From Clostridium sp. (GTDB lineage: Bacteria; Bacillota; Clostridia; Clostridiales; Clostridiaceae), in NCBI GenBank assembly GCA_022767515.1, contig JALENK010000009.1, positions 79,423-114,714 of the forward strand: a DNA stretch of 35,292 nt. Reading direction: 5' to 3'. The notes beneath the pieces were generated by a model. That model was not told the DNA's origin. It saw only the letters and a program-made list of their open reading frames with translations, and did not search any database. The position numbers and the translations under genes are program-made. Numbering within the stretch: the stretch's first letter is position 1; every line of letters begins with the position of its first letter. This document shows positions 17,760 through 27,195 of this stretch, in pieces.

Positions 17760-20083
17760 TATTCCACTCCTCTTCTATAGTGTCCCTTTGTATATAATTC
17801 ACCATTAAATTCAGTTTTATTTATAAGCATATTAACTACTTTTTTAACTTCATCATAACTTTCGTCCTTAAAATCAACTCTGAAATTATTTATACCAATT
17901 TTCTTTAATTCTTCTACCTCATCAAATAAATAAGTTGGTACACTATTTAATATATGACTTCTGCAAAAATCATCTGTTATTACTCTAAATCTTTGGTTCT
18001 TTCTATCAATTAAAGTATATTCAGACTTTAAACACTCACCCTTACATTCATTATTTTTAGACTTTCCTCCAAATACACATCCAATAGGGCAATATTCACT
18101 TACCATAGCCTCTGCCTTGCCATATATATTTAAACATATTCCATCTATTTTAGATTTGACTATATCTTTTATTTCTTTTTTATTTAACTCTACACTTAAA
18201 GATACCATATCTATATCTTCTCTGTAAAATTCTAATGCCTTTGAATTAAATACATTAAGTTTATAATCACCAATAATGTATAATTCATCCTTATACCTCT
18301 TTATTATTCCAGCATTACTAGTTATTATTCCCTTAATATTATTTTTTATTCTTTCAATTACTTGAATTATTTTATTAAATTCACCCTTAATAATTTCTGG
18401 AAGCAAAAGATACACATCCTTAATATCTTCCTCTCTTATTTTGTCCTTATCCCGTCTAAATATATCTACAGCAATATTATCTACTTCTAATTCCCTTAGT
18501 GCCCTTAACTGCTCTCTTGTACTACAAGTATATATATAACCTATATTCTTAGTTTGCTTTATACTTTTGTATTCTTCTATCTCTTCTTTATCTCTTTTTC
18601 TTCTATATTTTGAAACTTGATATTTAGTAATATCATCAAAAATCTGTCTTCTAAGTGCATTTAAAGAAGAAACTGTTACAAAGCCTTCATCAAAAGAATT
18701 AAAATATATTTCATGAAGTTTAAACTGGCAATCAGTTTTTTCAAGTGAAGATATTATTCTATCCTTTGAAATCGGTGATTTTAATGCTTTTTGAACCTCA
18801 TCACCATAAGAAACAAACTCTTTTCCATTATAATTAACCTTTAAACAAAGCTTTTCTCCAAGCTTAAAATCAAGACTTCCCTTTAATAAAATTTTCTTAT
18901 AATATGGCTTTATAGTTTCAGATAAACTATCAAAAAGTGCCTTGCTAGATGTTCTATATAAGACATCACCTTTTTTATAGCCTTTAGGAAATAGCTTTAC
19001 CATATCTCCTCTTTTAGCCTCTTTAACCTCATTATTATTAAGTATTATTTTACTTAAAGTAAAGCCTTCATCCTTGTATCTTATGCCATCTCCTACCTGT
19101 ATATCTTCCTTTAATACAATACTTCCATCACTAAGTACTGTCCCTATATCAACTCCTGTATTTTTAGCATAATTATAGCTCATCATATCTTTTCCATTAT
19201 TTTTTCTAAGGTAAGCATTTGAAAAACCACTTCTATTAAATAACTGCATAAGACTTCTCTTAGATTCTGCTACATCAAACTTATAATTTAATAATTCTTT
19301 ATCTAAAGCCTTCCTATAATTATTAACAACTCCTGCTACATACTCAGGTCTTTTCATTCTTCCTTCTATTTTCAAAGAATATGCCCTGCTTTCTATAATC
19401 TCCCTTATATCATCTACCATACACATATCCTTAGGACTTAATAAATATCCCGATTTTCTTCTTCCATTTTTATCTTCTAAAGTATATTCCATCCTACAAG
19501 GCTGAGCACATCTTCCTCTGTTTCCGCTTCTTCCACCGATTAATGAGCTCATAAGACACTTTCCTGAATAGCATACACAAAGTGCTCCATGAATAAACAT
19601 TTCTGTTTCTATTTCTAAATCCTTAGCAATGTATCTTATTTCATCAATCGATAATTCTCTTGATACAACAATTCTTTCAAAGCCTTTATTTTTAAAGTAT
19701 AATGCACCCTCAGCATTATGAATAGTCATCTGTGTTGAAGCATGAATTTCAAACCTTGGATACTTTGCTTTTATAAGGCTAACTAAACCTAAATCCTGAA
19801 TTATTAAAGCATCTACTCCTATTTCATATAGATATCCAACATACTTTATTGCTTCCTTTAATTCTATCTCCTTTAATAAAGTATTCATAGTAACATACAC
19901 CATTACATCATAGCTATGACAATAATCTACTGCTTCTTTCATCTTGTCATTATCAAAATTAGATGCATATGCTCTTGCAGAAAATTTACTTCCTCCAAGA
20001 TAAACTGCATCTGCCCCATTATTTACTGCTGAAATAAGACTTTCCATACTTCCAGCAGGTGCAAGTAATTCTATCTTCTTCAT
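17759..20083 (-). CDS. U32 family protein with DUF3656-like C-terminus (rRNA hydroxylation type)
   Basis: Annotated by family as peptidase U32, but characterised relatives (E. coli RlhA, TrhP) support hydroxylation of rRNA or tRNA. The N-terminal barrel has LLAPAGSMESLISAVNNG, then ADAVYLGG (25-31) and FSARAYASNF. A cluster of Cys169, Cys171, Cys176, Cys192 and Cys196 in the GALCVCYSGKC...NRGRCAQPCR region is the likely Fe-S ligand site. The long C-terminal part (to 774) makes it like RlhA rather than the short TrhP. The start has AGGAGAG upstream. It is followed by mutS2 with a one-base overlap and preceded by zapA with a terminator in between. The precise RNA target is inference. Confidence 0.88.
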   Translation of the reverse strand: MKKIELLAPAGSMESLISAVNNGADAVYLGGSKFSARAYASNFDNDKMKEAVDYCHSYDVMVYVTMNTLLKEIELKEAIKYVGYLYEIGVDALIIQDLGLVSLIKAKYPRFEIHASTQMTIHNAEGALYFKNKGFERIVVSRELSIDEIRYIAKDLEIETEMFIHGALCVCYSGKCLMSSLIGGRSGNRGRCAQPCRMEYTLEDKNGRRKSGYLLSPKDMCMVDDIREIIESRAYSLKIEGRMKRPEYVAGVVNNYRKALDKELLNYKFDVAESKRSLMQLFNRSGFSNAYLRKNNGKDMMSYNYAKNTGVDIGTVLSDGSIVLKEDIQVGDGIRYKDEGFTLSKIILNNNEVKEAKRGDMVKLFPKGYKKGDVLYRTSSKALFDSLSETIKPYYKKILLKGSLDFKLGEKLCLKVNYNGKEFVSYGDEVQKALKSPISKDRIISSLEKTDCQFKLHEIYFNSFDEGFVTVSSLNALRRQIFDDITKYQVSKYRRKRDKEEIEEYKSIKQTKNIGYIYTCSTREQLRALRELEVDNIAVDIFRRDKDKIREEDIKDVYLLLPEIIKGEFNKIIQVIERIKNNIKGIITSNAGIIKRYKDELYIIGDYKLNVFNSKALEFYREDIDMVSLSVELNKKEIKDIVKSKIDGICLNIYGKAEAMVSEYCPIGCVFGGKSKNNECKGECLKSEYTLIDRKNQRFRVITDDFCRSHILNSVPTYLFDEVEELKKIGINNFRVDFKDESYDEVKKVVNMLINKTEFNGELYTKGHYRRGVE

Positions 20084-20098
20084 AATTTAACTCTCCTA

Positions 20099-20130
20099 CA
20101 AAAAATAAAGGTGTCAATAATAGACACCTT
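20099..20130 (-). terminator. Intrinsic terminator after zapA
   Basis: An 8-bp perfect hairpin AAGGTGTC/GACACCTT (20108-20115, 20123-20130) followed on the minus strand by TTATTTTTTG. It lies between zapA and the U32 gene, only 16 bases before the U32 start, so it may be leaky; no other promoter for the U32 gene is evident. Confidence 0.8.
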
Positions 20131-20137
20131 GAAATAA

Positions 20138-21211
20138 TTATTCCCTAATTAATGGATTTTTATGCTTTTTTAACTTTGCAATTTCTACTTGTGCCTCCAT
20201 CAATTTATTCTCCAAATCCAAATTCTTATACTTAGCAGTCTTCAACTCACGATTTTCATCCTTTTTTCCAATTATATTTTGAGCTATATTTTTTTTCAAT
20301 TCTTCATTCTTATTTGCTAAATCCTTATTCTTACTAGCTAAATCTTCATTTTTGTTTTTAAGCTCCTCATTCTTATTTTTTAGTTCTTCATTTTTGCTTT
20401 TCAGTTCTTCATTCTTACTTTTCAAAATTTCATTTTCTAGCTTTACTCTTTTAGTCTCATCCTTTGACTTTTGAAATTCATCTTGAGTTTGCTTTAACTT
20501 TAAAGTAGTTTCTTTTTCTAACTTCTCATACTTCTTCTTATCTTCATCTGCCTTTTTTTCAAGTTCTTGACTTTTCTTTATATACTCATCTAGACTCCTC
20601 TTTGCTTCTTCAAACCTAATCTCACCATTAATTATAAGTTCTTCATACTTATTCTTATCTTCATCTGCCTTTTTCTCAAGTTCTTGACTCTTTTTGATGT
20701 ACTCATCTAAACTCTTCTTTGTTTCTTCAAGCTTGCTCTCACTAAGTCTTATTATATTTTCATACTTCTTCTTATCTTCATCTGCTTTTTTCTCAAGTTC
20801 TTGACATTTTTTGATATACCTATCTAAGCTTCTCTTCGTTTCTTCAAGGTTAATCTCATTACGACTTATTATATTTTCATACTTATTTTTGTCTTCATTC
20901 ACTTTTTTCTCAAGTTCTTGATATTTTTTGATATACTCATCTAGGCTCTTCTTTGTCTCTTCAAGCTTGAGTTCATTTTCTTTTGCTTCTTTATTAAGAT
21001 TTATATAATTCTTATCTGCCTTATATAATTCATCTGCTATATTAAGAGCAACGAGTGCTGATGCTTCTTCATTGTTTAATCTGTTATTTTTAGTTTTTAC
21101 TTCATTAATTTTATCATCTACATATGTGCCTAATTTTAATAAATATTCTTCATTTTCTCTACCAACCAAATTATAAGTCTTTCCATTTATCTTCACTTCT
21201 ACCTTAACCAT
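20138..21211 (-). CDS. zapA: ZapA-like division protein with long repetitive coiled-coil extension
   Basis: The first 80 residues are a recognisable ZapA domain (VKVEVKINGKTYNLVGREN, then SALVALNIADELYKA). ZapA binds FtsZ and bundles protofilaments at the Z-ring. Typical ZapA proteins are about 85-130 residues; this one has 357. The rest is highly charged coiled coil: four 39-residue repeats at 83-238, then six heptads of the type L-K-x-K-N-E-E at 263-304, and a final coiled segment. The frame extends upstream to 21268, but the ATG at 21211 follows GAGGTG by nine bases and begins exactly at the ZapA domain. It sits after pheST, as in Bacillus, and has its own promoter and terminator. Confidence 0.88.
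   Translation of the reverse strand: MVKVEVKINGKTYNLVGRENEEYLLKLGTYVDDKINEVKTKNNRLNNEEASALVALNIADELYKADKNYINLNKEAKENELKLEETKKSLDEYIKKYQELEKKVNEDKNKYENIISRNEINLEETKRSLDRYIKKCQELEKKADEDKKKYENIIRLSESKLEETKKSLDEYIKKSQELEKKADEDKNKYEELIINGEIRFEEAKRSLDEYIKKSQELEKKADEDKKKYEKLEKETTLKLKQTQDEFQKSKDETKRVKLENEILKSKNEELKSKNEELKNKNEELKNKNEDLASKNKDLANKNEELKKNIAQNIIGKKDENRELKTAKYKNLDLENKLMEAQVEIAKLKKHKNPLIRE
20300..20425 (-). repeat. Heptad repeats inside zapA
   Basis: Six consecutive 7-codon units (residues 263-304) of pattern L-[KA]-[SN]-K-N-[EK]-[ED], 21 bases each. They code for an uninterrupted heptad coiled coil rich in Asn, Lys and Glu. Confidence 0.85.
20498..20965 (-). repeat. Four tandem 117-bp repeats inside zapA
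   Basis: Residues 83-121, 122-160, 161-199 and 200-238 are four copies of a 39-residue unit. Conserved core: EETK-[KR]-SLD-x-YIKK, then QELEKK, DED-K-x-KYE. Differences between units are scattered substitutions and no gap is needed, pointing to tandem duplication in frame. Confidence 0.92.
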
Positions 21212-21250
21212 TTTTAGACACACCTCTCTCATTTTCACTCTATACCTACA

Positions 21251-21279
21251 ATTATAGGTTAAAAACACTAATAAAACAA
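21251..21279 (-). promoter_or_regulatory. Predicted sigma-A promoter of zapA
   Basis: On the minus strand TTGTTT (21279-21274), a 17-base spacer and TATAAT (21256-21251), about 40 bases before the zapA start. Confidence 0.65.
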
Positions 21280-21310
21280 TATTTTTTATTATATTCTTAT
21301 ATAATAAAGC

Positions 21311-21340
21311 AAAAAATAGGGGAAACTTGCAAGTCCCCCC
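21311..21340 (-). terminator. Intrinsic terminator after pheT
   Basis: G-rich 9-bp hairpin (arms 21319-21327 and 21332-21340, TGCA loop) with two G-U pairs on the minus strand, followed by TATTTTTTG. It lies six bases after the pheT stop codon. Confidence 0.85.
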
Positions 21341-21346
21341 CGATTT

Positions 21347-23719
21347 TTATCTAAGTTGTGCACCTAATTTACTTTCAAGTGCCTTTAATATTTTATCATG
21401 AACCTTATTTACATCTTCATCTTTAAGCGACTTCTTTGAATCTCTATAAACTATAGCATAAGCCATACTCTTCTTACCTTCACCTGTCTGCTTACCTTTA
21501 TATATATCAAATAAAGTCACACTTTCAACTAATGAAGAACCTGTTTTTCTTATTATTTCTTCAATATCTCCAGCTAAAACCTCATCATCAACTAGTATTG
21601 CTATATCTCTTGTTGCTGCTGGGAACTTAGCAATTGGAGTATATTTTCTTTCTATATTAGCAGCTTCATATAAAGCATTCAAATTAACCTCTGCAACATA
21701 CATTGGTGTATCAACCGCATATTCATCCTGAACATCTGGATGTATCTCTCCAAATACTGCGACCTTATTTCCTCTCAACATTAAGCTCGCTGTCTTTCCT
21801 GGATGAAAAGCTGAATTTTCAGTTTCACGCACATATTTTGCTTTAGTAATTCCAAGTCTATCTAATAGATTTTCTATAATTCCTTTCAAATCTAAAAAGT
21901 CACAATCTCCATACATTCCAATAGATAATACCTTTTGCTCTACTGGAAGCTTTTCACCCTCTTCTACTAAATAAACTCTTCCAACTTCAAATAATCTTGC
22001 ATAATCATTATTTCTTGAGTAATTTCTAGAAAGTGACTGTATCATTGATGGTAATGTAGAAGTTCTCATTACTGAGTAATCTTCTCCAAGCGGATTTTTA
22101 ATCTTGACCATATTTCTAAGTGCTGAATCCTCAGGAAGATTTATTCTGTCACATACCTTAGGAGATACAAAAGAATATGCTATTGATTGATTTAAACCTG
22201 AAGAAATCATTGTATCTATTACAAGCTTTCTTAGAATCATATCTCTACTCATATTATTCTTTAGAGGCACTTCATCATATATTGTATTTGGAACTTCAGA
22301 ATATCCATAAATTCTTGCAACTTCCTCAGCTATATCTTGCTTTATTCCAATATCTATTCTAAATGTTGGTACAGTAATCTTTAAAGTATCACCTGAAAGT
22401 TCAGTCGGCATATCTAATGAATCTAATATTTTCTTCATTTCTTCATTTTGAATATCTGTTCCAAGGAATTTATTTATCCAATCACAAGATACTTCCATAT
22501 ACCCTATCTCTTTTTTCTCATTATATACATCTATTGTCCCATCAACAACTTCTCCTGCTTCAAGCTCACAAACTAGAGCACATGCTCTATCTATTGCTTC
22601 CTTTGCAAGATTAGGGTCTATGTCCTTTTCAAATCTTCCAGAACTTTCTGTTCTTAAAGCAAGCTTCTTAGAATTAACTCTTATATTAGTTCCATCAAAA
22701 GCTGCTGCTTCAAAAATAACTTCAGTTGTATCTTCCTTTATTTCAGAATTAAGTCCACCCATAATTCCAGCAAGTGCAATTGTTGTATCATTGTCCTTAA
22801 TGCATATAAAACTTGAATCTAACTCTCTTTCAACCTCATCTAAAGTAGTAAACTTCTCATTATCCTTAGCTAAATCTACTACTATCTTATTTGACTTAAT
22901 TTGTCTTGCATCAAAGGCATGCATAGGTTCACCAATTTCAAGCATAACAAAGTTTGTAATATCAACTATATTATTAATTGGTCTAACTCCTGCCTCAAGA
23001 AGTCTTTCTTGCATCCAGCTTGGAGATGGCTTAATCTTTACATTTCTAATCTTTCTAGACATATATCTCTTACAAAGATTTGTCTTAACTTCTACAGTTA
23101 ATTCTTGATTAATATCTCCACCTGCTTTTGTTTCAAATGTCATATTAGGCATCTTATATGGAAGTTTTAAAGCAGCTGCTGTTTCTCTTGCCATACCAAT
23201 CATACTTAAACAATCTGGTCTATTTGATGTTATATCAAAATCTAGTATTGCCTTATTTAATCCTAAATATTCTTTAATATCCATTCCAATAGGTGCATCA
23301 GCAGGTAATATCATAAGACCTACAATTTCTTTATCACCAGCAATTCCAAGTTCTTCTTCAGAACAGAACATTCCATTAGAAACTTGCCCTCTCATCTTTC
23401 CTTTCTTTATTTCTGTTCCATCAGCAAGTATTGCTTTATGAAGTGCAACTGGCACCTTATCATTTTCTTTCATATTAGTTGCAGCTGTAACTATTTGAAT
23501 CTCTTCTGAACCTATATTTACTTGACAAACGCTTAATCTATCAGCATCAGGATGCTTTTCAATCTTATTTATCTGACATACTACAACATTCTTTATATTA
23601 TCCCCTTGTATTATAACTTCTTCAAGCTGTGAACCAGTTAAAGTAAGTATATCTCCTAATTCCTTAGGACTAACATTTACATCTACATAATCTTTTATCC
23701 AATTATATGGTACTTTCAT
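21347..23719 (-). CDS. pheT: Phenylalanyl-tRNA synthetase beta subunit
   Basis: Large subunit of the heterotetrameric PheRS. The 790 residues show the bacterial domain order: an N-terminal EMAP/tRNA-binding OB domain (about 40-150, with [20 protein letters not shown]), the B3/B4 region carrying the editing site, the B5 domain, a synthetase-like core with [16 protein letters not shown], and the C-terminal anticodon-binding FDX-ACB domain ([20 protein letters not shown]). The beta subunit supports tRNA binding and Tyr editing. It is 16 bases downstream of pheS and shares the T-box control. A terminator follows. Confidence 0.98.
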   Translation of the reverse strand: MKVPYNWIKDYVDVNVSPKELGDILTLTGSQLEEVIIQGDNIKNVVVCQINKIEKHPDADRLSVCQVNIGSEEIQIVTAATNMKENDKVPVALHKAILADGTEIKKGKMRGQVSNGMFCSEEELGIAGDKEIVGLMILPADAPIGMDIKEYLGLNKAILDFDITSNRPDCLSMIGMARETAAALKLPYKMPNMTFETKAGGDINQELTVEVKTNLCKRYMSRKIRNVKIKPSPSWMQERLLEAGVRPINNIVDITNFVMLEIGEPMHAFDARQIKSNKIVVDLAKDNEKFTTLDEVERELDSSFICIKDNDTTIALAGIMGGLNSEIKEDTTEVIFEAAAFDGTNIRVNSKKLALRTESSGRFEKDIDPNLAKEAIDRACALVCELEAGEVVDGTIDVYNEKKEIGYMEVSCDWINKFLGTDIQNEEMKKILDSLDMPTELSGDTLKITVPTFRIDIGIKQDIAEEVARIYGYSEVPNTIYDEVPLKNNMSRDMILRKLVIDTMISSGLNQSIAYSFVSPKVCDRINLPEDSALRNMVKIKNPLGEDYSVMRTSTLPSMIQSLSRNYSRNNDYARLFEVGRVYLVEEGEKLPVEQKVLSIGMYGDCDFLDLKGIIENLLDRLGITKAKYVRETENSAFHPGKTASLMLRGNKVAVFGEIHPDVQDEYAVDTPMYVAEVNLNALYEAANIERKYTPIAKFPAATRDIAILVDDEVLAGDIEEIIRKTGSSLVESVTLFDIYKGKQTGEGKKSMAYAIVYRDSKKSLKDEDVNKVHDKILKALESKLGAQLR

Positions 23720-23735
23720 TTTTGTATTTCCTCCT

Positions 23736-24749
23736 CTAGAATTGATTTAAGAATCTCATGTCACTTTCATATAATAATCTTATATCATCTAGGCCATAGC
23801 TAAGCATAACCATTCTATCAACACCAAATCCAAATGCAAATCCACTATATTCCTCTGGGTCTATATTACAGTTTCTTAAAACTTGTGGATGAACCATACC
23901 ACAACCTAACAATTCAATCCATCCTGAACCCTTACATACGCTACATCCCTTTCCTTGACACACAAAACAAGTAGCATCCATTTCAGCAGATGGTTCAGTG
24001 AATGGGAAGTGGTGAGGTCTGAATTTTGTCTTAACTTTGTCACCAAACATTTTTTTTGCAAATAATTCTAATGTTCCCTTTAAATCTGCAAATGTTACTC
24101 CCTTACCAATAACCAAACCTTCCATTTGATGGAATATTGGTGAATGAGTTGGATCCACTGAATCAGCTCTATACACTTTACCAGGAGAAATCATCTTTAT
24201 TGGTGGTTTCTGTTTCTCCATTACTCTGATTTGAACTGGTGATGTTTGAGTTCTTAAAACTACATCATCATTTATGTAAAGTGTATCTTGCTCACTTCTT
24301 GCTGGATGATTCTTTGGTATATTTAATGCTTCGAAGTTATAATAGTCAAGCTCAACCTCCGGACCATCTTCTATCGAAAATCCCATGGAAACAAATATAT
24401 CCTTCATTCTTTGAAGTGTTGTTTCAATCGGATGTCTCTTTCCTATTAAATTTTTCTTTCCTGGAAGAGTTACATCAATAATTTCATTTTGTAATTTTTT
24501 TTGTTTTTCCTCTTCTTTAGCCTTCTTTGTTACTTCTTCAATCTTATCCTCTAAAATTTTCTTAACATCATTAACAAGCTTACCAATTACAGGTCTTTCT
24601 TCCTTTGATACGTTTCCCATACTTCTAAGTATAGTTGTTAATTCACCTTTTTTACCTAGATACTTAACTTTAATTTCTTCAATTGTAGCACTCTTACTTT
24701 CTATTTCTTTAAGTGCAGCTTCTTTAATTTGATTTAGTTTTTCTTGCAT
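23736..24749 (-). CDS. pheS: Phenylalanyl-tRNA synthetase alpha subunit
   Basis: Catalytic subunit of PheRS (337 residues, normal). An N-terminal coiled coil (about 1-90) for tRNA binding is followed by the class II core: motif 2 region [33 protein letters not shown], and motif 3 region [11 protein letters not shown]. Four cysteines (261, 264, 269, 272, in [12 protein letters not shown]) form a likely zinc knuckle of the kind seen in many Firmicute PheS. The gene has GAGAAGGGAG before the ATG and is preceded by a T-box leader. Confidence 0.98.
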   Translation of the reverse strand: MQEKLNQIKEAALKEIESKSATIEEIKVKYLGKKGELTTILRSMGNVSKEERPVIGKLVNDVKKILEDKIEEVTKKAKEEEKQKKLQNEIIDVTLPGKKNLIGKRHPIETTLQRMKDIFVSMGFSIEDGPEVELDYYNFEALNIPKNHPARSEQDTLYINDDVVLRTQTSPVQIRVMEKQKPPIKMISPGKVYRADSVDPTHSPIFHQMEGLVIGKGVTFADLKGTLELFAKKMFGDKVKTKFRPHHFPFTEPSAEMDATCFVCQGKGCSVCKGSGWIELLGCGMVHPQVLRNCNIDPEEYSGFAFGFGVDRMVMLSYGLDDIRLLYESDMRFLNQF

Positions 24750-24780
24750 TTTGTTTCTCCCTTCTCAAAGTATTTTAAAC

Positions 24781-25021
24781 AAAAAAAACGCCCCTATAAA
24801 AGGGACGAAAAAATCGCGGTACCACCCTAATTAGCAAAAAATATTTTTGCTCACTTAGATAAATTTAACGATTTCCCGCTAGCTCCTACTATAATTTTCA
24901 AAGCTAGAGCTCCAGAGTGAACTTCAATACTTAAGTAAATAAAGAGGCTTTCAGTCCAATTGACCTCTTCTCCCTGAAAATCTTTCAGTATCTACTCTCT
25001 CTTTCAAAGCTTTTCAATATA
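24781..25021 (-). promoter_or_regulatory. T-box riboswitch (phenylalanine) controlling pheST
   Basis: On the minus strand, the conserved T-box sequence AGGGTGGTACCGCGA is at 24828-24814 and is followed by the terminator hairpin CGTCCC...GGGGCG (24807-24789) and eight T (24788-24781). The specifier codon is most likely TTC (Phe) at 24921-24919, in GAAGTTCACTCTGGAG, the usual placement before a purine in the Stem I internal loop. Uncharged tRNA-Phe should pair with TTC and with the GGTG/TGGT bulge and so prevent termination. Confidence 0.95.
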
Positions 25022-25028
25022 ATTAATG

Positions 25029-25057
25029 ATTATACACATCTTTTTATCAAAAGTCAA
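25029..25057 (-). promoter_or_regulatory. Sigma-A promoter of pheST
   Basis: TTGACT (25057-25052), 17-base spacer and perfect TATAAT (25034-25029) on the minus strand. It overlaps the last codons and stop of the upstream methyltransferase gene. Confidence 0.85.
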
Positions 25058-25838
25058 CCATTTGTTGCCTTACCTTTTCATACATAATAATGGATGCTGC
25101 AACTGATACATTTAGTGATTCAGCATTTCCTGGCATTGGAATTTTAACCTTTTTATCTGCTAATCTATAAATTTCATCACTCACTCCATTACCTTCATTT
25201 CCAACACAGATAATTATATTTCCAGTAAGCTTTTCCTCAAAAAAATTCTTATTACCTTCAAGTGAAGTTGCAACAAGAGAAAAACCTTTATCAATCAATC
25301 TTCTAAGTTCACTATTATCCTCTTCATCAATCACTATAGGAACATAAAAGATAGAGCCCATAGTAGCTCTTATAACCTTGTCATTATAAATATCAACTGT
25401 TCCCTTGGTCAATATAATACCATCTACATTAGCTGCATGGGCAGTTCTTATAATCGTCCCCATATTGCCAGGGTCTTGCACCTTATCGCAAAGCAGATAA
25501 AACTTGCCATCATCCTTAAAATTATGCCTCTTCATTTTAGCAACTGCAATTATTCCTTGTGGTTCTTCTGTTGATGATAGCTCCTTAATAATCTCCTTAC
25601 TTGCATAATACACCTTTATATTATCAAAAGAATACTTTCTAAATCTATCTTCAATTATTTTATCTGCACTATCCTTTTCAAAAAATAAGCTTTCAATAGG
25701 AGTATTAGATTTAAAAGCTTCTTCAACAAGTCTTGAACCCTCTATTATATATTTTGAAAGCTTTTTTCTATTCTTTCTTTCCTTAAGCTTTCTAACTTCT
25801 TTAAATGTAGAATTATCTTTACTTTCTATAACAATCAT
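25047..25838 (-). CDS. TrmH/SpoU family RNA 2'-O-ribose methyltransferase (YsgA/RlmP-like)
   Basis: SPOUT-class methyltransferase of 263 residues. The N-terminal SpoU substrate-binding domain (about 1-90, with KYIIEGSRLVEEAF) is followed by the knotted catalytic domain: motif 1 VQDPGNMGTIIRTAHA, motif 2 IICVGNEGNGVSDEI and motif 3 IPMPGNAESLNVSVAAS. The frame extends to 25889, but that would place the start inside the rplT terminator hairpin; the ATG at 25838 has TGAGG six bases upstream. Position directly before pheS equals Bacillus ysgA, whose product was reported to methylate G2553 in the 23S rRNA A-loop. The same target here is inference. Confidence 0.92.
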   Translation of the reverse strand: MIVIESKDNSTFKEVRKLKERKNRKKLSKYIIEGSRLVEEAFKSNTPIESLFFEKDSADKIIEDRFRKYSFDNIKVYYASKEIIKELSSTEEPQGIIAVAKMKRHNFKDDGKFYLLCDKVQDPGNMGTIIRTAHAANVDGIILTKGTVDIYNDKVIRATMGSIFYVPIVIDEEDNSELRRLIDKGFSLVATSLEGNKNFFEEKLTGNIIICVGNEGNGVSDEIYRLADKKVKIPMPGNAESLNVSVAASIIMYEKVRQQMVDF

Positions 25839-25850
25839 AATAAACCTCAT

Positions 25851-25893
25851 TAAAATTATTGGCGACCAAAATATACTTTTGGTCGCCAATAAT
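25851..25893 (-). terminator. Intrinsic terminator after rplT
   Basis: A perfect 17-bp hairpin (arms 25855-25871 and 25877-25893, five-base loop) that starts just past the rplT stop. Downstream T residues on the minus strand are few (AATTTTAATG), so some read-through into the methyltransferase gene is likely; no separate promoter for that gene is obvious. Confidence 0.8.
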
Positions 25894-25896
25894 ATA

Positions 25897-26253
25897 TTAA
25901 GCTAATTGATTTTTTGCAACTTGTACTAATTCAGCAAATGCTTTTGGATCGTTTATAGCTATTTCAGATAACATCTTTCTGTTTATATCAATTCCAGCTT
26001 TCTTTATTCCATTCATAAACTTAGAATATGAAAGATCGTTCATTCTTGTAGCTGCATTTATTCTTGCAATCCAAAGCTTTCTGTAATCTCTCTTCTTTAA
26101 TCTTCTTCCTACATAAGCATTTCTTAATGCTCTGATTACAGATTCGTTAGCAGTTTTAAATAACTTACTCTTTCCACCGTAATATCCTTTTGCAAGTTTT
26201 AAAACTTTTTTATGATTTTTACGAGCATTAACAGCTCTCTTAACTCTTGCCAT
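25897..26253 (-). CDS. rplT: 50S ribosomal protein L20
   Basis: Typical 118-residue L20, an early assembly protein binding 23S rRNA domain II. N-terminal basic arm [20 protein letters not shown], then [14 protein letters not shown] and the globular domain. Last gene of infC-rpmI-rplT; L20 also acts as the autogenous repressor of this operon in Bacillus and E. coli. Confidence 0.99.
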   Translation of the reverse strand: MARVKRAVNARKNHKKVLKLAKGYYGGKSKLFKTANESVIRALRNAYVGRRLKKRDYRKLWIARINAATRMNDLSYSKFMNGIKKAGIDINRKMLSEIAINDPKAFAELVQVAKNQLA

Positions 26254-26278
26254 TTCTTAAACCTCCTGTGAATCTAAA

Positions 26279-26476
26279 TTATAGGTATGGTAGTAATTTC
26301 TTCATTACTTTTTCTTGTGTAGTTGATACATATCCTGCTTTTCTAAGATTTCTCTTTCTCTTAGCACTCTTCTTTGTAAGAATGTGGCTTGTAAAAGCTT
26401 TTGATCTCTTTAATTTTCCTGTACCTGTTTTCTTAAATCTCTTTGCTGCACCTTTGTGGCTTTTCATTTTTGGCAT
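26279..26476 (-). CDS. rpmI: 50S ribosomal protein L35
   Basis: Normal 65-residue L35 with the family signature [20 protein letters not shown] at the N-terminus. Very basic. It lies 20 bases after infC and 25 bases before rplT with good ribosome binding sites (GGAGG). Confidence 0.99.
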   Translation of the reverse strand: MPKMKSHKGAAKRFKKTGTGKLKRSKAFTSHILTKKSAKRKRNLRKAGYVSTTQEKVMKKLLPYL

Positions 26477-26496
26477 TATAATGTCCTCCTCTCAAT

Positions 26497-27009
26497 TTAT
26501 GCCTTTTTAGGGCTTAAAATCACTGCCATGCTTCTTCCTTCTCGTTTAGCTGGCTTCTCTATAGCTGAAACATCTGAAAGCTTCTCAGTAAAGTTTTCAA
26601 GAATCTTTACACCTCTGTGTGCTAATTCCATTTCTCTTCCTCTGAATCTAACAGTAATTTTTACTTTATCCCCATCTTCTAGGAATTTTCTAGCATTCTT
26701 TGCTTTAATTTCTATGTCGTGTTCTTCAATTGTAAGACTTACTCTAATTTCTTTTATATTAATAACCTTTTGGTTCTTTTTAGCTTCTTTTTCTTTTTTA
26801 GATTGTTCATATATAAACTTACCTAAATCCATAATTTTGCAAACTGGTGGAACTGCATTTGGTGAAATCATAACTAAATCTAACTCTGCCTCATCTGCTT
26901 TTTCTAAGGCTTGCTTAGTTGACATAATCCCTAACTGCTCACCCTCATTAGTAATAACTCTTACTTCTTTTTCTTTTATGTCTTCATTAACAATATATTT
27001 CTTATTGAT
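26497..27009 (-). CDS. infC: Translation initiation factor IF-3, non-AUG (AUC) start
   Basis: IF-3 prevents premature 30S-50S joining and checks start codon and initiator tRNA. The N-domain carries [17 protein letters not shown] and [16 protein letters not shown]; the C-domain has [18 protein letters not shown] and [14 protein letters not shown]. The first in-frame ATG (26925) would remove conserved N-terminal residues. The family's start ([17 protein letters not shown]) is found upstream, preceded by ATC at 27009-27007 with GGAGGTGA just before it. No ATG, GTG or TTG fits there. Rare start codons in infC are known to serve IF-3 autoregulation. The resulting protein is 170 residues, the normal size. 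Confidence 0.93.
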   Translation of the reverse strand: MNKKYIVNEDIKEKEVRVITNEGEQLGIMSTKQALEKADEAELDLVMISPNAVPPVCKIMDLGKFIYEQSKKEKEAKKNQKVINIKEIRVSLTIEEHDIEIKAKNARKFLEDGDKVKITVRFRGREMELAHRGVKILENFTEKLSDVSAIEKPAKREGRSMAVILSPKKA

Positions 27010-27040
27010 AAACCTTCACCTCCAATAAAGCAATTATTTA

Positions 27041-27146
27041 TAATAAAAAAGACGGCATACGCCGTCCTATATTATTCAAAATAATAATTTACCTAGCTAG
27101 TAGTAATAAACACTGCAAGGTGAGAAACGGCTGTTTCTACTTGACA
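27041..27146 (-). promoter_or_regulatory. L20-type leader with attenuator upstream of infC
   Basis: About 105 transcribed bases precede the end of the T run. On the minus strand a strong hairpin GACGGC-GTAT-GCCGTC (27066-27051) followed by TTTTTTATTAT forms an intrinsic terminator ahead of infC. Upstream sequence around 27090-27140 could form alternatives. In Bacillus, L20 binding to the infC leader promotes termination; position and layout match that system. I did not fold it or match the consensus rigorously. Confidence 0.75.
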
Positions 27147-27152
27147 AGAAAC

Positions 27153-27181
27153 ATAATATCATCTTTCTATTTTAATGTCAA
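27153..27181 (-). promoter_or_regulatory. Sigma-A promoter of infC-rpmI-rplT
   Basis: Consensus TTGACA (27181-27176), 17-base spacer, TATTAT (27158-27153) on the minus strand. One of the strongest promoters in the window. Confidence 0.88.
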
Positions 27182-27195
27182 CAACTTTTTATAAT

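Noticed and set aside
20300..20965. Repeat tract in zapA considered as CRISPR-like or intergenic satellite
   Set aside because: Units are adjacent without spacers, are multiples of three, keep one reading frame and translate to coiled coil.
21212..21268. Upstream extension of zapA
   Set aside because: The segment covers the promoter-proximal leader, has no ribosome binding site of its own and adds residues before the conserved ZapA start.
22620..23108. Open frame of 162 codons on the plus strand opposite pheT
   Set aside because: It lies fully inside a clearly coding, conserved gene and has no ribosome binding site or recognisable protein features; AT-rich antisense frames of this length occur by chance.
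25855..25893. Perfect 17-bp inverted repeat considered as insertion-sequence end or a start region for the methyltransferase
   Set aside because: It follows the rplT stop directly and has terminator geometry; no transposase or target duplication is present, and the ATG at 25838 has a better ribosome binding site.
26497..26925. IF-3 starting at the first ATG (142 residues)
   Set aside because: It would lack the conserved N-terminal [13 protein letters not shown] segment and has no ribosome binding site at that ATG.
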